From an uncultured Gammaproteobacteria bacterium (GTDB taxonomy: Bacteria; Pseudomonadota; Gammaproteobacteria; Pseudomonadales; Pseudomonadaceae): a DNA stretch of 60,797 nucleotides. The translations under genes and the position numbers were made by a program. This document shows, piece after piece, positions 9,451 to 19,631 of this stretch (position 1 is its first letter; every line of letters begins with the position of its first letter). The notes under the pieces are model-generated. The model was given only the letters and a program-made list of their open reading frames with translations, did not search any database and was not told the origin of the DNA. The stretch spans positions 1-60,797 of the forward strand of contig CALZAE010000005.1 of assembly GCA_945612235.1 (NCBI GenBank). Direction: 5' to 3'.

Positions 9451-9987
9451 TTATAAGTAAGCGTTCTGCGCGTCTGCAAGGGTACCTTGCGCAGCCATAA
9501 TAAACTCACACAATTCACGTGCCGCACCTTCACCACCGCGCAGCGATGTGACACCTTGTGCGTGTTGACGTACAAAGGTATTGGCATTCGCTACGGCAAT
9601 GCCCAGCGCGACACAACGAATAGGTGCTAAGTCTGGTAAATCATCGCCTAGATAGGCAACCTGATCGTAAGAAAGTTGCAAGCGGGCTAATAACTCATCC
9701 AAAGCAACGCGTTTGTCTTCACGGCCTTGTACCACATGCGCAATGCCTAAGTTGGCTGCGCGGCGCTCAACTATAGTTGAGGTGCGTCCGGTAATAATAG
9801 CCACAGTCACGCCTGAGTTTTGTAGCATTTTAATGCCCTGACCATCGAGGGTGCTAAATGCTTTAGCTTCGCTACCATCGGCTAAAAAATACAGCTTACC
9901 ATCGGTGAGTACGCCATCTACATCCAAAACCAGTAAACGTACCGCGCGGGCGCGTTGGACTAAGTCACTGTGAGTTAAGTGCAGCAT
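9451..9987 (-). CDS. kdsC: 3-deoxy-D-manno-octulosonate-8-phosphate phosphatase KdsC
   Basis: HAD-superfamily phosphatase that releases phosphate from Kdo-8-phosphate, the last step before CMP-Kdo formation in the LPS inner core. The 178 residues show HAD motif I (LDVDGVLTDG, 21-30), motif II (IITGR) and motif III/IV (YLGDDLPDL), with no cap domain, as in KdsC tetramers. The start codon shares one base with the kdsD stop (TAATG), which indicates coupling. Confidence 0.96.
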   Translation of the reverse strand: MLHLTHSDLVQRARAVRLLVLDVDGVLTDGKLYFLADGSEAKAFSTLDGQGIKMLQNSGVTVAIITGRTSTIVERRAANLGIAHVVQGREDKRVALDELLARLQLSYDQVAYLGDDLPDLAPIRCVALGIAVANANTFVRQHAQGVTSLRGGEGAARELCEFIMAAQGTLADAQNAYL

Positions 9988-10961
9988 TACATCACTCCTG
10001 CACGTAATAAATCGTGCATATTTAACGCGCCAATGGCTTGGTTTTGTTGGTTGATGACTGGCAGCGAGCTGATTTTATGATCTTCCATAATTTTTAACGC
10101 TTCAGCAGCGAGCATCTCTGGGCGCGCGGTTTTACCACCATGGGTCATTAACTCAGCAATACTGGCATCACGCACATCAATACCTTTATCCAGGGCACGA
10201 CGCAAATCACCGTCGGTAAAAATACCCGCTAGCGTTTGATCGGCTGCCAAGATCAAGGTCATACCTAAACCTTTTTGCGTCATTTCTAATAAGGCTTCAC
10301 GCAGCGATGCATCACGCGATACAGCCGGCAATTCATCGCCACTGTGCATTACATGCTCAACTTTCAATAATAAACGACGACCTAAAGCACCGCCTGGATG
10401 CGAGAAAGCAAAGTCTTCTGGAGTAAAGCCGCGCGCTTCTAATAAAGCAATTGCTAATGCGTCACCGAGCACTAAAGTCACAGTGGTGGACGAAGTCGGA
10501 GCTAAATTCAGCGGGCAAGCTTCTTGCTCCACTTGGGTGTCGAGATTGACATCAGCAGCATGCGCTAAGGTTGAGTCAGGATTACCAGTCATACTAATTA
10601 AGGTCAAACCTAGGCGCTTAATCAGCGGCAGTAGGGTGACGATTTCATTGGTGGTGCCAGAGTTAGATAGCGCCAAAACGATATCGTCAGCAGTAATCAT
10701 ACCCATATCGCCGTGACTGGCTTCAGCTGGGTGCACAAAAAATGCGGGCGTACCGGTACTGGCTAAGGTAGCAGCAATTTTATGGCCGATATGCCCAGAC
10801 TTGCCCATACCCACTACCACTACGCGGCCTTTGCCTTTTAAAATCAGCTCGCAGGCTTTCACAAAGCTGTCGTCGATGCGCGTGAGTAAGCTGCTAATGG
10901 CCTCTTGTTCGAGGCTAATAGTGCGCTTGGCCGATTCAATGAGGGTATGAACTGAGGACAT
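9987..10961 (-). CDS. kdsD: D-arabinose 5-phosphate isomerase KdsD
   Basis: Isomerises ribulose-5-phosphate to arabinose-5-phosphate, the precursor of Kdo. The 324-residue protein has an N-terminal SIS domain (GMGKSGHIGHK, about 51-61; SNSGTTNE) and two C-terminal CBS domains (about 205-324), the full-length KdsD architecture. I choose the ATG at 10961 (MSSVHT...) because an in-frame codon at 10991 lies inside a perfect -10 box and homologues start here; AAAGAAGA serves as ribosome-binding site. It is the first gene of the long minus-strand run. The mlaFEDCB genes that neighbour it in many gammaproteobacteria are absent upstream. Confidence 0.95.
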   Translation of the reverse strand: MSSVHTLIESAKRTISLEQEAISSLLTRIDDSFVKACELILKGKGRVVVVGMGKSGHIGHKIAATLASTGTPAFFVHPAEASHGDMGMITADDIVLALSNSGTTNEIVTLLPLIKRLGLTLISMTGNPDSTLAHAADVNLDTQVEQEACPLNLAPTSSTTVTLVLGDALAIALLEARGFTPEDFAFSHPGGALGRRLLLKVEHVMHSGDELPAVSRDASLREALLEMTQKGLGMTLILAADQTLAGIFTDGDLRRALDKGIDVRDASIAELMTHGGKTARPEMLAAEALKIMEDHKISSLPVINQQNQAIGALNMHDLLRAGVM

Positions 10962-10990
10962 AACTAAGTCTTCTTTAACATAAAAAACCA

Positions 10991-10996
10991 ATTATA
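10991..10996 (-). promoter_or_regulatory. Putative -10 box (TATAAT) for the kdsD-lpt-rpoN run
   Basis: On the minus strand the sequence reads ATCACGTATAATTGG, a perfect -10 hexamer placed about 30 bases before the kdsD ATG, giving a leader near 22 bases. A weak TGAGTT lies at -35 distance. It supports the choice of the downstream start codon. Confidence 0.45.
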
Positions 10997-11240
10997 CGTG
11001 ATATTGCTGCGTAACTCATCAGCTATGACAGCGGGCTGCCGAGCCGATTATGGCGTGCTGAGTAGCCTGAGGCGTTTTAGTGGGGCTGAAAGTTTTCAAG
11101 CGTCTGCTGATAGAGTTTCGCCTACGAGTAAGATGCACCATTTTTACCACAATGACTTTATTTACGAGCCTGCCTAGCAAACACTGTAGAATGGCACTCA
11201 ATTGCCCTGAGCGGGCTGAATCATCAGGGTAAACACCGAT

Positions 11241-12584
11241 ATGTCTTTTGCAAAATCAGGATTAATGCCAGCGCTGCTGGACAACTTAGAGCGCTTAAAT
11301 TACACCGTGCCAACGCCGGTACAACAGCAGGCGATTACGCCGATTTTAATGGGTAAAGATATTTTAGCCGCCGCGCAAACCGGTACTGGTAAAACCGCAG
11401 CCTTCACCTTGCCGACTTTACAGTTGCTGCTCACCGAAGGCGTTAAAGTGACGTCCAACTGCGTGCGCGCTTTAGTACTGGTGCCGACGCGCGAGCTGGC
11501 TGAGCAAGTGCATGAGTCGATGCGTATGTATTTAGGCGATTTGCCACTACGCACGGCAGTGGCCTATGGCGGTGTCAGCATCAATCCGCAAATGATGAAT
11601 TTGCGCCGCGGTGTGGATATTTTGGTGGCAACACCGGGCCGCTTGCTCGACTTGTATCAGCAAAATGCCCTGCGTTTTAATCAGATGCAATTGCTGATTC
11701 TTGATGAAGCCGACCGTATGCTGGACTTGGGTTTTGCTGAAGAGCTCAATGCGCTGTTTGCTTTGATGCCGCGTCAGCGTCAGACCTTATTGTTCTCGGC
11801 AACCTTCTCAGGCCCGATTCGCACCTTAGCGGGTAAGTTGCTCAACGATCCGGTACGCGTGGATGTCACGCCCAAGCACTCCGCTGCTGAGACGGTTAAG
11901 CAACACCTGATCGTGGTGGATAAAAAAAGCAAAACCGATTTGCTGTTGCACTTAATCGCCAGTCGTGAATGGGGTCAGGTGCTGGTCTTTGTGCGCACCC
12001 GTAAAGGCGCAGAGTATTTATCGAAGAAGTTACTCGCTGCTGGTGTCTCGGCGGATGCCATTCATGGTGATAAAACTCAGCCTGCGCGCATTAAAGCCCT
12101 GCAAGACTTTAAATTGGGACGTATTCAGATTCTCGTGGCCACGGATGTGGCGGCACGTGGTTTAGATATTGAGCAATTACCCCATGTGGTCAACTTTGAT
12201 TTGCCGACTATTGCGCAAGATTATGTGCACCGTGTCGGTCGTACCGGTCGTGCAGGCTTAACCGGTGAGGCGATTTCCTTGGTCAGTGCTGATGAGATTG
12301 ATGAGCTGATTGCGATAGAGGAGTTGCTTGGTATAAATATCAGACGTATGGATGAGCCGGATTTTTATGCCGAACACCGTTTGCCAGAAACCGTGCTCGG
12401 TCTAGGTAGTGTGCGTAAGCCGAAAAAACCCAAGAAGAATAAAGCCGCCAGTGCTGGGCAAATCCACTTGGGTGATATTTTGTCTGCGGATGCGCCACCC
12501 AAAGTCGTGGCGATACGTCAAGTGCCACGCCTGGCGGTGCCCACTCGTCACAAACCTAAGCCGAGTGATGCCAAGCCGCGTTAA
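11241..12584 (+). CDS. rhlE: DEAD-box ATP-dependent RNA helicase, RhlE type
   Basis: A 447-residue helicase with the complete motif set: Q motif (PTPVQQQAI), Walker A AAQTGTGKT (44-52), PTREL (82-86), TPGR, DEAD (155-158), SAT (186-188) and HRVGRTGRAG in the second RecA lobe. A basic Lys/Pro/Arg-rich tail (about 390-447) follows, typical of RhlE proteins that contact rRNA and the degradosome. It probably remodels RNA in ribosome assembly and RNA decay, often in the cold. The leader contains an inverted repeat (11205-11229) overlapping the likely ribosome-binding region. It is divergent from kdsD and convergent with the HAD gene. Confidence 0.92.
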   Translation: MSFAKSGLMPALLDNLERLNYTVPTPVQQQAITPILMGKDILAAAQTGTGKTAAFTLPTLQLLLTEGVKVTSNCVRALVLVPTRELAEQVHESMRMYLGDLPLRTAVAYGGVSINPQMMNLRRGVDILVATPGRLLDLYQQNALRFNQMQLLILDEADRMLDLGFAEELNALFALMPRQRQTLLFSATFSGPIRTLAGKLLNDPVRVDVTPKHSAAETVKQHLIVVDKKSKTDLLLHLIASREWGQVLVFVRTRKGAEYLSKKLLAAGVSADAIHGDKTQPARIKALQDFKLGRIQILVATDVAARGLDIEQLPHVVNFDLPTIAQDYVHRVGRTGRAGLTGEAISLVSADEIDELIAIEELLGINIRRMDEPDFYAEHRLPETVLGLGSVRKPKKPKKNKAASAGQIHLGDILSADAPPKVVAIRQVPRLAVPTRHKPKPSDAKPR

Positions 12585-12612
12585 TTATCCGAGGCTTACT
12601 GAATTCATTGTG

Positions 12613-12636
12613 AGTGACTGGTATCAGCCGGTCACT
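12613..12636. terminator. Hairpin at the rhlE / HAD gene convergence, possible bidirectional terminator
   Basis: AGTGACTGG and CCGGTCACT pair over nine positions (one G-T) around a six-base loop. It overlaps the last codons of the minus-strand HAD gene. There is no strong T-tract on either side, so termination is uncertain. Confidence 0.3.
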
Positions 12637-13217
12637 GCTTTGAGTAGTGCTTGGCAATTGGTGGCGTGAAAGTCGGTCAGTTCTGGCCATAAATTGTTTG
12701 CAGTGTTGACCTGAACTGCATAAGCCCCAGCAGCTTGTGCAGTTTTTAAGTCCATTTGGAAGTCACCGACCATGATCATGTGCTGGGGGTGTACCTGCCA
12801 ACTTTGAGCGATTTTCAGCAAGCCGTCCGGATCAGGTTTAGGAATGGCTTGCTCACGCCCAAGAATGTGCTCATCAGAAAAATAATCACGCAAGCCAATG
12901 GCACCTAAAGTCAGCAGGGCTAACTCACGAGCATTGCGGGTTAAAATTGCGAGTTGGCGCTGCTCGTTATGTAGATGCTCAATCAGCTCAATAGCGCCTG
13001 GGGCGGGTTGCGAGTTGAGTGCCAGTTCGCGCTCATGCTCTAACAACCAAGCGTGCTTTTCTTGGCCTTCTAGGGTCGGTAGTGAGGCCAAGTGTCCTAA
13101 AATATCGGCAGACTCAGGGATCTCTAAAATACGACGAATATGCTGGAAATCATGTACGGCAACAGTCAAAGTACCGTCCATATCGAACACCCAGTGTTGG
13201 CATGTTTGTAGCATCAT
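12624..13217 (-). CDS. HAD-family hydrolase (subfamily IA phosphatase)
   Basis: A 197-residue protein with HAD motif I (WVFDMDGTLT), motif II (AILTRN), a lysine in IPKPDPDGL and motif IV (MVGDFQMDLKTAQAAG). An alpha-helical cap lies between the first two motifs. It is probably a small-molecule phosphatase of the phosphoglycolate-phosphatase/beta-phosphoglucomutase-like group, but the substrate cannot be deduced. The ATG at 13217 has AGGGTGAG six bases upstream. A GTG at 13226, overlapping the tesB stop, is an alternative. Close spacing suggests co-transcription with tesB. Confidence 0.85.
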   Translation of the reverse strand: MMLQTCQHWVFDMDGTLTVAVHDFQHIRRILEIPESADILGHLASLPTLEGQEKHAWLLEHERELALNSQPAPGAIELIEHLHNEQRQLAILTRNARELALLTLGAIGLRDYFSDEHILGREQAIPKPDPDGLLKIAQSWQVHPQHMIMVGDFQMDLKTAQAAGAYAVQVNTANNLWPELTDFHATNCQALLKAVTG

Positions 13218-13222
13218 GATGC

Positions 13223-14110
13223 TCACCCTAAAATATCTTTGTGTTGCCAGTCGCCGCGCGAACGAATTAAACCTTCTTGAGCGACTGATGCGACCAGTTG
13301 ACCGTCACGAGTGTAAATGCTGCCGCGAGAAAAGCCGCGGGCATTACCTGCCCAAGGGCTGTCACTGGCATAGAGTAACCAGTCATCTAAGCACACTTCT
13401 TCATGGAACCAGATCGAGTGATCGAGACTGGCCACCTGCATATTGGGCTGCCAAATGGATGCGCCATGTGGAATTAACGAAGTGGTGAGCAAGCTGAAGT
13501 CGGAGACATAGGCCAGTAAGTGTTTATGCAAAGCGGGTGATTGAGGTAAAGGGGCGCAGGGCTTAAACCACACGTGCTTAACGGGCTCACCGACCTCTGG
13601 GTGCAATGGATCCAGTACTTGTACGGGGCGAGTTTCAATGGCTTTGGCGCGCAGCATTTTTTCGCGGTTTTCTTTCGTTAGCGCTTGAGCTAAGTAGGGA
13701 GAGAGCACCTCTTCGGGTAACAGTTCTTCAGGTGGCGGTACATCAGGCATCGCAGTTTGATGGCGAAAGCCTTCTTCGCTGTTATGAAATGATGCGCTGC
13801 AGGTGAAGATCGGTTGGCCGTTTTGAATGGCCGTCACGCGGCGGGTGCTAAAGGTGCCGCCATCACGAATGCGCTCGACTTGGTAAACCACAGGTTTGCG
13901 TGCGTCACCGGCACGTAAAAAGTAGCCATGCAGTGAGTTGGCTTGACGCGACTCGTCTACGGTTTGGCTGGCTGCGGATAGCGCTTGGCCTAAAACTTGG
14001 CCACCGAAAAGTTGGCGAAAGCCCAGTTCTTGGCTGCTGCCACGAAATAGGTTTTCTTCGATAGTTTCCATATGTAGTAGAGATATGAGCTGATCAAGAG
14101 GTGATTTCAT
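13223..14110 (-). CDS. tesB: Acyl-CoA thioesterase II
   Basis: A 295-residue double-hotdog thioesterase. The start (LHMETIEENLFRGSS, then QLFGGQVLGQAL) is highly characteristic, and HGYFLRAGD, SLDHSIWFHE and QEGLIRSR match both hotdog halves, with the catalytic Asp in the second. It hydrolyses medium- and long-chain acyl-CoA to fatty acid and CoA in the cytoplasm. Its end abuts the HAD phosphatase gene. Confidence 0.95.
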   Translation of the reverse strand: MKSPLDQLISLLHMETIEENLFRGSSQELGFRQLFGGQVLGQALSAASQTVDESRQANSLHGYFLRAGDARKPVVYQVERIRDGGTFSTRRVTAIQNGQPIFTCSASFHNSEEGFRHQTAMPDVPPPEELLPEEVLSPYLAQALTKENREKMLRAKAIETRPVQVLDPLHPEVGEPVKHVWFKPCAPLPQSPALHKHLLAYVSDFSLLTTSLIPHGASIWQPNMQVASLDHSIWFHEEVCLDDWLLYASDSPWAGNARGFSRGSIYTRDGQLVASVAQEGLIRSRGDWQHKDILG

Positions 14111-14259
14111 TGGGTTCCTTGCACGCTAACAGACACGCCATAAAATTGTGATACTGGTCAATAAGGGCTAGATACTAAAGATTTTTTTAACTTTTGTCGG
14201 CTCTGGATTGCGCGGCTGCTATTATTTGGTTTTTAACATCCAGCGAAGGCGCCCACTTA

Positions 14260-15510
14260 ATGGCAGATTCTCAAGATACTTTAATTGTGGCGCCAGTGTG
14301 CATTATTGGTGGCGGACCTGCCGGGCTCATGGCTGCTCAAGTCTTAGCGCAAGCGGGTTATGCCGTGCATGTGTTCGATGCGATGCCGTCGCTGGGGCGT
14401 AAGTTTTTATTGGCAGGCATTGGTGGTCTCAATATTACTCACAGTGAAGATGCGCAGACTTTTGCGCAGCGCTACAGCGCGCCAACGGATTGGGTGCGGC
14501 AGTGGTTGACGCAATTTGCTGGCCAATCGGTACGCGACTGGGTGCATAGCTTAGGTGTCGACACCTTTGTCGGAACTTCAGGCCGGGTCTTTCCTAAAGA
14601 AATGAAAGCGGCGCCGTTACTGCGGGCTTGGTTGCAGCGTTTGCGTGCGATGGGTGTAAAAATTCATACACGCAGCCGTTGGTTGGGCTGGGATGCGCAG
14701 GGTGCGTTGCGTATTGCTACGCCTGAGGGTGAGCGCGCAGTGTCGGCGCGAGCATTATTATTGGCTTTAGGTGGTGGTAGTTGGCCGCGTTTGGGCTCGG
14801 ATGCGGCTTGGATTCCCGTGCTGCAGGAGCAGGGCGTTGCTGTTGCAGCATTAGAGGCTAGCAACTGTGGTTTTGATGTGGCTGGCTGGAGTGCAGTTTT
14901 TGCTGAGAAATACATCGGTGCACCGGTCAAAAACACTGCGCTGAGTGTTGCCGGCCAAGCCTTTCGACAAGGTGAGTGGGTGGTCACGCAAAGCGGCATT
15001 GAGGGCAGTTTGGTTTACGCTTTGTCAGCAGCGATTCGTCAAGAAATAACTGCACATGGACGCTGCACCGTCTATCTTGATTGCTTGCCACATAAAAGCT
15101 TAGCCCAAGTTGAAGCCGCGTTAACCCAGCCGCGCGGGAAAAAAACTCTGAAAAAATATTTACAGGCGCGCCTTGGTTTAGAAGGCGTGAAAGCGGCTTT
15201 AGTGCGTGAGTTTGCTCCTGCTGAGTGTTTTACTGATATGACGCAGTTGGCGCGTTATATTAAAGCGCTGCCTATTGAGTTGCTGCGTGCACGGCCTATG
15301 GCTGAAGCTATCAGTACTGCCGGTGGTGTATGTGCTGAGATGTTCGATGACGGCTTAATGCTGCAGGCTAAACCTGGGGTGTTTTGTGCTGGTGAAATGC
15401 TCGACTGGGATGCGCCGACCGGTGGCTACTTATTAACCGCATGCTTGGCCAGTGGTTTTATCGCAGGTCAAGGTATGCTGCGTTGGTTGGCGGTACAGGC
15501 GGAGGCTTAA
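14260..15510 (+). CDS. BaiN/HI0933-family FAD-dependent flavoprotein (TIGR03862-like)
   Basis: A 416-residue flavoprotein with an N-terminal FAD-binding motif (CIIGGGPAGLMAAQ, about 14-27), followed by GRKFLLAGIGGLNITHSE, the hallmark of the BaiN/HI0933 family, and GRVFPKEMKA. The C-terminus carries FCAGEMLDWDAPTGGYLLTACLASG, the second FAD-binding segment. Its physiological substrate is not known. I choose the ATG at 14260 (MADSQDT); an in-frame start at 14194 would add 22 residues unlike homologues. The gene lies directly before rnpB. Confidence 0.88.
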   Translation: MADSQDTLIVAPVCIIGGGPAGLMAAQVLAQAGYAVHVFDAMPSLGRKFLLAGIGGLNITHSEDAQTFAQRYSAPTDWVRQWLTQFAGQSVRDWVHSLGVDTFVGTSGRVFPKEMKAAPLLRAWLQRLRAMGVKIHTRSRWLGWDAQGALRIATPEGERAVSARALLLALGGGSWPRLGSDAAWIPVLQEQGVAVAALEASNCGFDVAGWSAVFAEKYIGAPVKNTALSVAGQAFRQGEWVVTQSGIEGSLVYALSAAIRQEITAHGRCTVYLDCLPHKSLAQVEAALTQPRGKKTLKKYLQARLGLEGVKAALVREFAPAECFTDMTQLARYIKALPIELLRARPMAEAISTAGGVCAEMFDDGLMLQAKPGVFCAGEMLDWDAPTGGYLLTACLASGFIAGQGMLRWLAVQAEA

Positions 15511-15527
15511 AATTTATCAATCAGTGC

Positions 15528-15556
15528 TTGCGGTGCTGGAAAATGCATCGTAGTCT
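15528..15556 (+). promoter_or_regulatory. Possible rnpB promoter
   Basis: TTGCGG (15528-15533) and TAGTCT (15551-15556) are 17 bases apart and end nine bases before the predicted RNA 5' end, with a GC-rich discriminator. Each hexamer matches consensus only partly. Confidence 0.3.
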
Positions 15557-15564
15557 TCGCAGCG

Positions 15565-15923
15565 GAGAGTCGATCGGACAGTCGCTGCCTGCTTACTTCG
15601 GTAATCAGGGGGAGGAAAGTCCGGGCTCCGTAGGGCGAAGTGCCAGGTAACTCCTGGGAGGCGTGAGCCTATGGAAAGTGCCGCAGAAAATAACCGCCTA
15701 AGCACGCAAGTGCCGGTAAGGGTGAAAAGGTGCGGTAAGAGCGCACCGCATGGCTGGTAACAGTCCATGGCTAGGTAAACCCCACTTGGAGCAAGACCAA
15801 ATAGGGATCCATTGGCGTGGCCCGCGCTGGATCCGGGTAGGTTGCTTGAGGTCGTCAGTGATGGCGATCCTAGAGGAATGACTGTCCTCGACAAAACCCG
15901 GCTTATAGATCGACTCTCCACCT
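15565..15923 (+). ncRNA. rnpB: RNase P RNA component, bacterial type A
   Basis: Catalytic RNA of RNase P, which matures tRNA 5' ends. The conserved core is visible: GAGGAAAGTCCGGGCTCC near 15613-15630, GGTAAACCCCAC near 15773-15784, and AGAGGAATGACTG...GACAAAACCCGGCTTA near 15872-15906. Helix P1 closes the molecule by pairing GAGAGTCGATC at the 5' end with GATCGACTCTC at 15909-15918. The layout matches gammaproteobacterial type A. End points are estimated from P1 and the ACCTT trailer. In pseudomonads rnpB also precedes mraZ. Confidence 0.96.
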
Positions 15924-15934
15924 TCCTTTGCCGC

Positions 15935-15958
15935 CCAACAACCGTTGGTCGGTTCTTT
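15935..15958 (+). terminator. Probable rnpB terminator
   Basis: Two alternative short stems overlap here (CCAAC/GTTGG and AACCG/CGGTT), the latter followed by CTTTAT. It lies just after the P1 helix of rnpB. The stem is short, so confidence is modest. Confidence 0.4.
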
Positions 15959-16112
15959 ATATGTGTAATATTCTCGTAAATCACTTTAGCTTTTAAGGCT
16001 AGGGTGCTCCTCGCTATAGTTTTATGCTCCGAGCCGTTGATGTAAAGATGAATCAAACCCAGCCGTGCGACACAAGATCGTCAATTATAAAAGGCTTTTC
16101 TGTCTTTATCGC

Positions 16113-16142
16113 TTGACGGTGGGTGGCTGTGATTTCTATAGT
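16113..16142 (+). promoter_or_regulatory. Sigma-70 promoter of the dcw cluster (Pmra)
   Basis: TTGACG (16113-16118) and TATAGT (16137-16142) are separated by 18 bases, each five of six matches to consensus. The predicted start of transcription, about 16149-16151, falls at the edge of the MraZ boxes, giving a leader of about 65 bases before the mraZ GTG. Confidence 0.65.
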
Positions 16143-16150
16143 GTGCACCT

Positions 16151-16180
16151 GTGGCGTTAAGTGGGAGAAAGTGGGTTTTT
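16151..16180 (+). promoter_or_regulatory. Three tandem 10-bp MraZ-binding repeats
   Basis: GTGGCGTTAA, GTGGGAGAAA and GTGGGTTTTT follow each other exactly every ten bases. This matches the known MraZ operator (GTGGG repeats with five-base spacers). Lying at the transcription start, they should let MraZ repress its own operon. Confidence 0.75.
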
Positions 16181-16214
16181 CCACATAAGTGCTGCATAAT
16201 ACAGGGGCACAGCG

Positions 16215-16670
16215 GTGTTTCGCGGATCAAGCGCTATTAATCTTGACGCTAAAGGTCGCCTTGCGATGCCGAGTCGGTATCGAGATGAGTTGATTGAGCG
16301 TTGCGAAGGTCAAATGGTTATTACCATTGATCTAGTTGACCCGTGCCTGTGTATTTATCCTTTGCCAGACTGGGAAAAAGTTGAAGAGCAACTCAGTCAA
16401 ATGCCATCTTTACGTGCGCAAACCCGCCAGCTGAATCGTCTTTTGATTGGCAGTGCTGTTGATTTAGAGCTCGATAACAGTGGTCGCTTATTAATACCCG
16501 TGCGGCTACGCGAGCAAGCTCAACTCACTAAGCAAGTCATGCTCGTTGGGCAGCTGAATAAGTTTCAGTTGTGGGATGAAAACAAGTGGAATGAGCTGCT
16601 AAGCGCTGATCTGGAAGATATTAAACATCCCGATCACCTACCTGAAGAATTAATGAACCTGGTCCTATAA
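16215..16670 (+). CDS. mraZ: Transcriptional regulator MraZ
   Basis: A 151-residue protein with two tandem SpoVT/AbrB-like (MraZ) domains. The first begins [25 protein letters not shown], the second includes [20 protein letters not shown]. MraZ forms a dodecameric ring and represses the dcw operon by binding GTGGG repeats, which are seen just upstream. The start is GTG, as is usual in pseudomonads. It is the first gene of the cluster. Confidence 0.97.
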   Translation: MFRGSSAINLDAKGRLAMPSRYRDELIERCEGQMVITIDLVDPCLCIYPLPDWEKVEEQLSQMPSLRAQTRQLNRLLIGSAVDLELDNSGRLLIPVRLREQAQLTKQVMLVGQLNKFQLWDENKWNELLSADLEDIKHPDHLPEELMNLVL

Positions 16671-16675
16671 TTATT

Positions 16676-17613
16676 ATGAGCGAAGCGTTAAGTCACATCA
16701 CCGTGCTACTTGATGAGGCCGTGAGCGCCCTCGCAGTACATTCTGACGGCTGTTACGTCGACGGCACTTTTGGCCGTGGCGGTCACAGCCGTTTAATTTT
16801 AGAGCAAATGGGCGCTAATGGCTGCCTGTTAGGCTTTGATAAAGATCCGTTGGCCATTGCCACAGGCACTGAGTTAGCGCAGCAAGATGCGCGCTTTGCG
16901 ATTGTGCAGCGCAGTTTTGCCGAGATGGATAGCGAGTTGCAGCAGCGTCAGTTGTTTGGTCAAGTTGATGGCGTCTTGCTCGACTTAGGTGTGTCTTCAC
17001 CGCAAATTGATGACGGTGAGCGTGGCTTTAGTTTTATGCATGACGGCCCTTTAGATATGCGTATGAATCCAGCGCAAGGTATCAGTGCCGCGCAGTGGGT
17101 GGCGCAAGTCAGTGCTGAAGAAATGGCGCGAGTGTTTAAAGAGTATGGCGAAGAACGCTTTGCCAAGCGTATGGCTAATGCGGTTGTTGCTCGTCGTGAA
17201 ATTGAGCCTTTTACCCGTACGGGTGATTTGGCTGCAGTATTAACTGAAGCTAATCCTGCTTGGGAAAAAGGTAAAAATCCGGCCACCCGAGCGTTTCAAG
17301 GTATGCGTATTCATTTAAATAATGAGTTAGGTGACTTGGAAAAAGGCCTAGAAGCGGCCATGGCTGCTTTAAAAGTAGGCGGCCGTTTGGTGGTGATCAG
17401 TTTCCATTCCTTGGAAGATCGTATTGTTAAACAGTTTATGCGTCGTTTAGCTAAAGGTGAGGCAGATCAACTGCCGCGCCACTTACCGATTATTCCAGAG
17501 AAGTTTGAGCCGATTGTCAAATTACTTGGTAAGCCGCAATACGCCAGCGCAGCTGAATTAAAAGCTAATCCGCGAGCACGCAGTGCCGTAATGCGCGTGG
17601 CGGAGAAGCTACG

Positions 17614-17617
<4 letters not shown>
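16676..17617 (+). CDS. rsmH: 16S rRNA (cytosine1402-N4)-methyltransferase RsmH
   Basis: The 313-residue SAM-dependent enzyme starts with [13 protein letters not shown] and carries the SAM-binding motif [12 protein letters not shown] (27-38). The later motifs [20 protein letters not shown] and [14 protein letters not shown], with the RsmH/MraW C-terminus ([12 protein letters not shown]), complete the family pattern. It N4-methylates C1402 in the ribosomal P site together with RsmI. Only five bases separate it from mraZ, and it overlaps ftsL by four. Confidence 0.98.

Positions 17618-19630
<2,013 letters not shown>

Positions 19631-19631
<1 letters not shown>

Noticed and set aside
15517..16056. 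179-codon minus-strand frame across rnpB
   Set aside because: It covers RNase P RNA, whose conserved core explains the sequence. The translation is compositionally odd.
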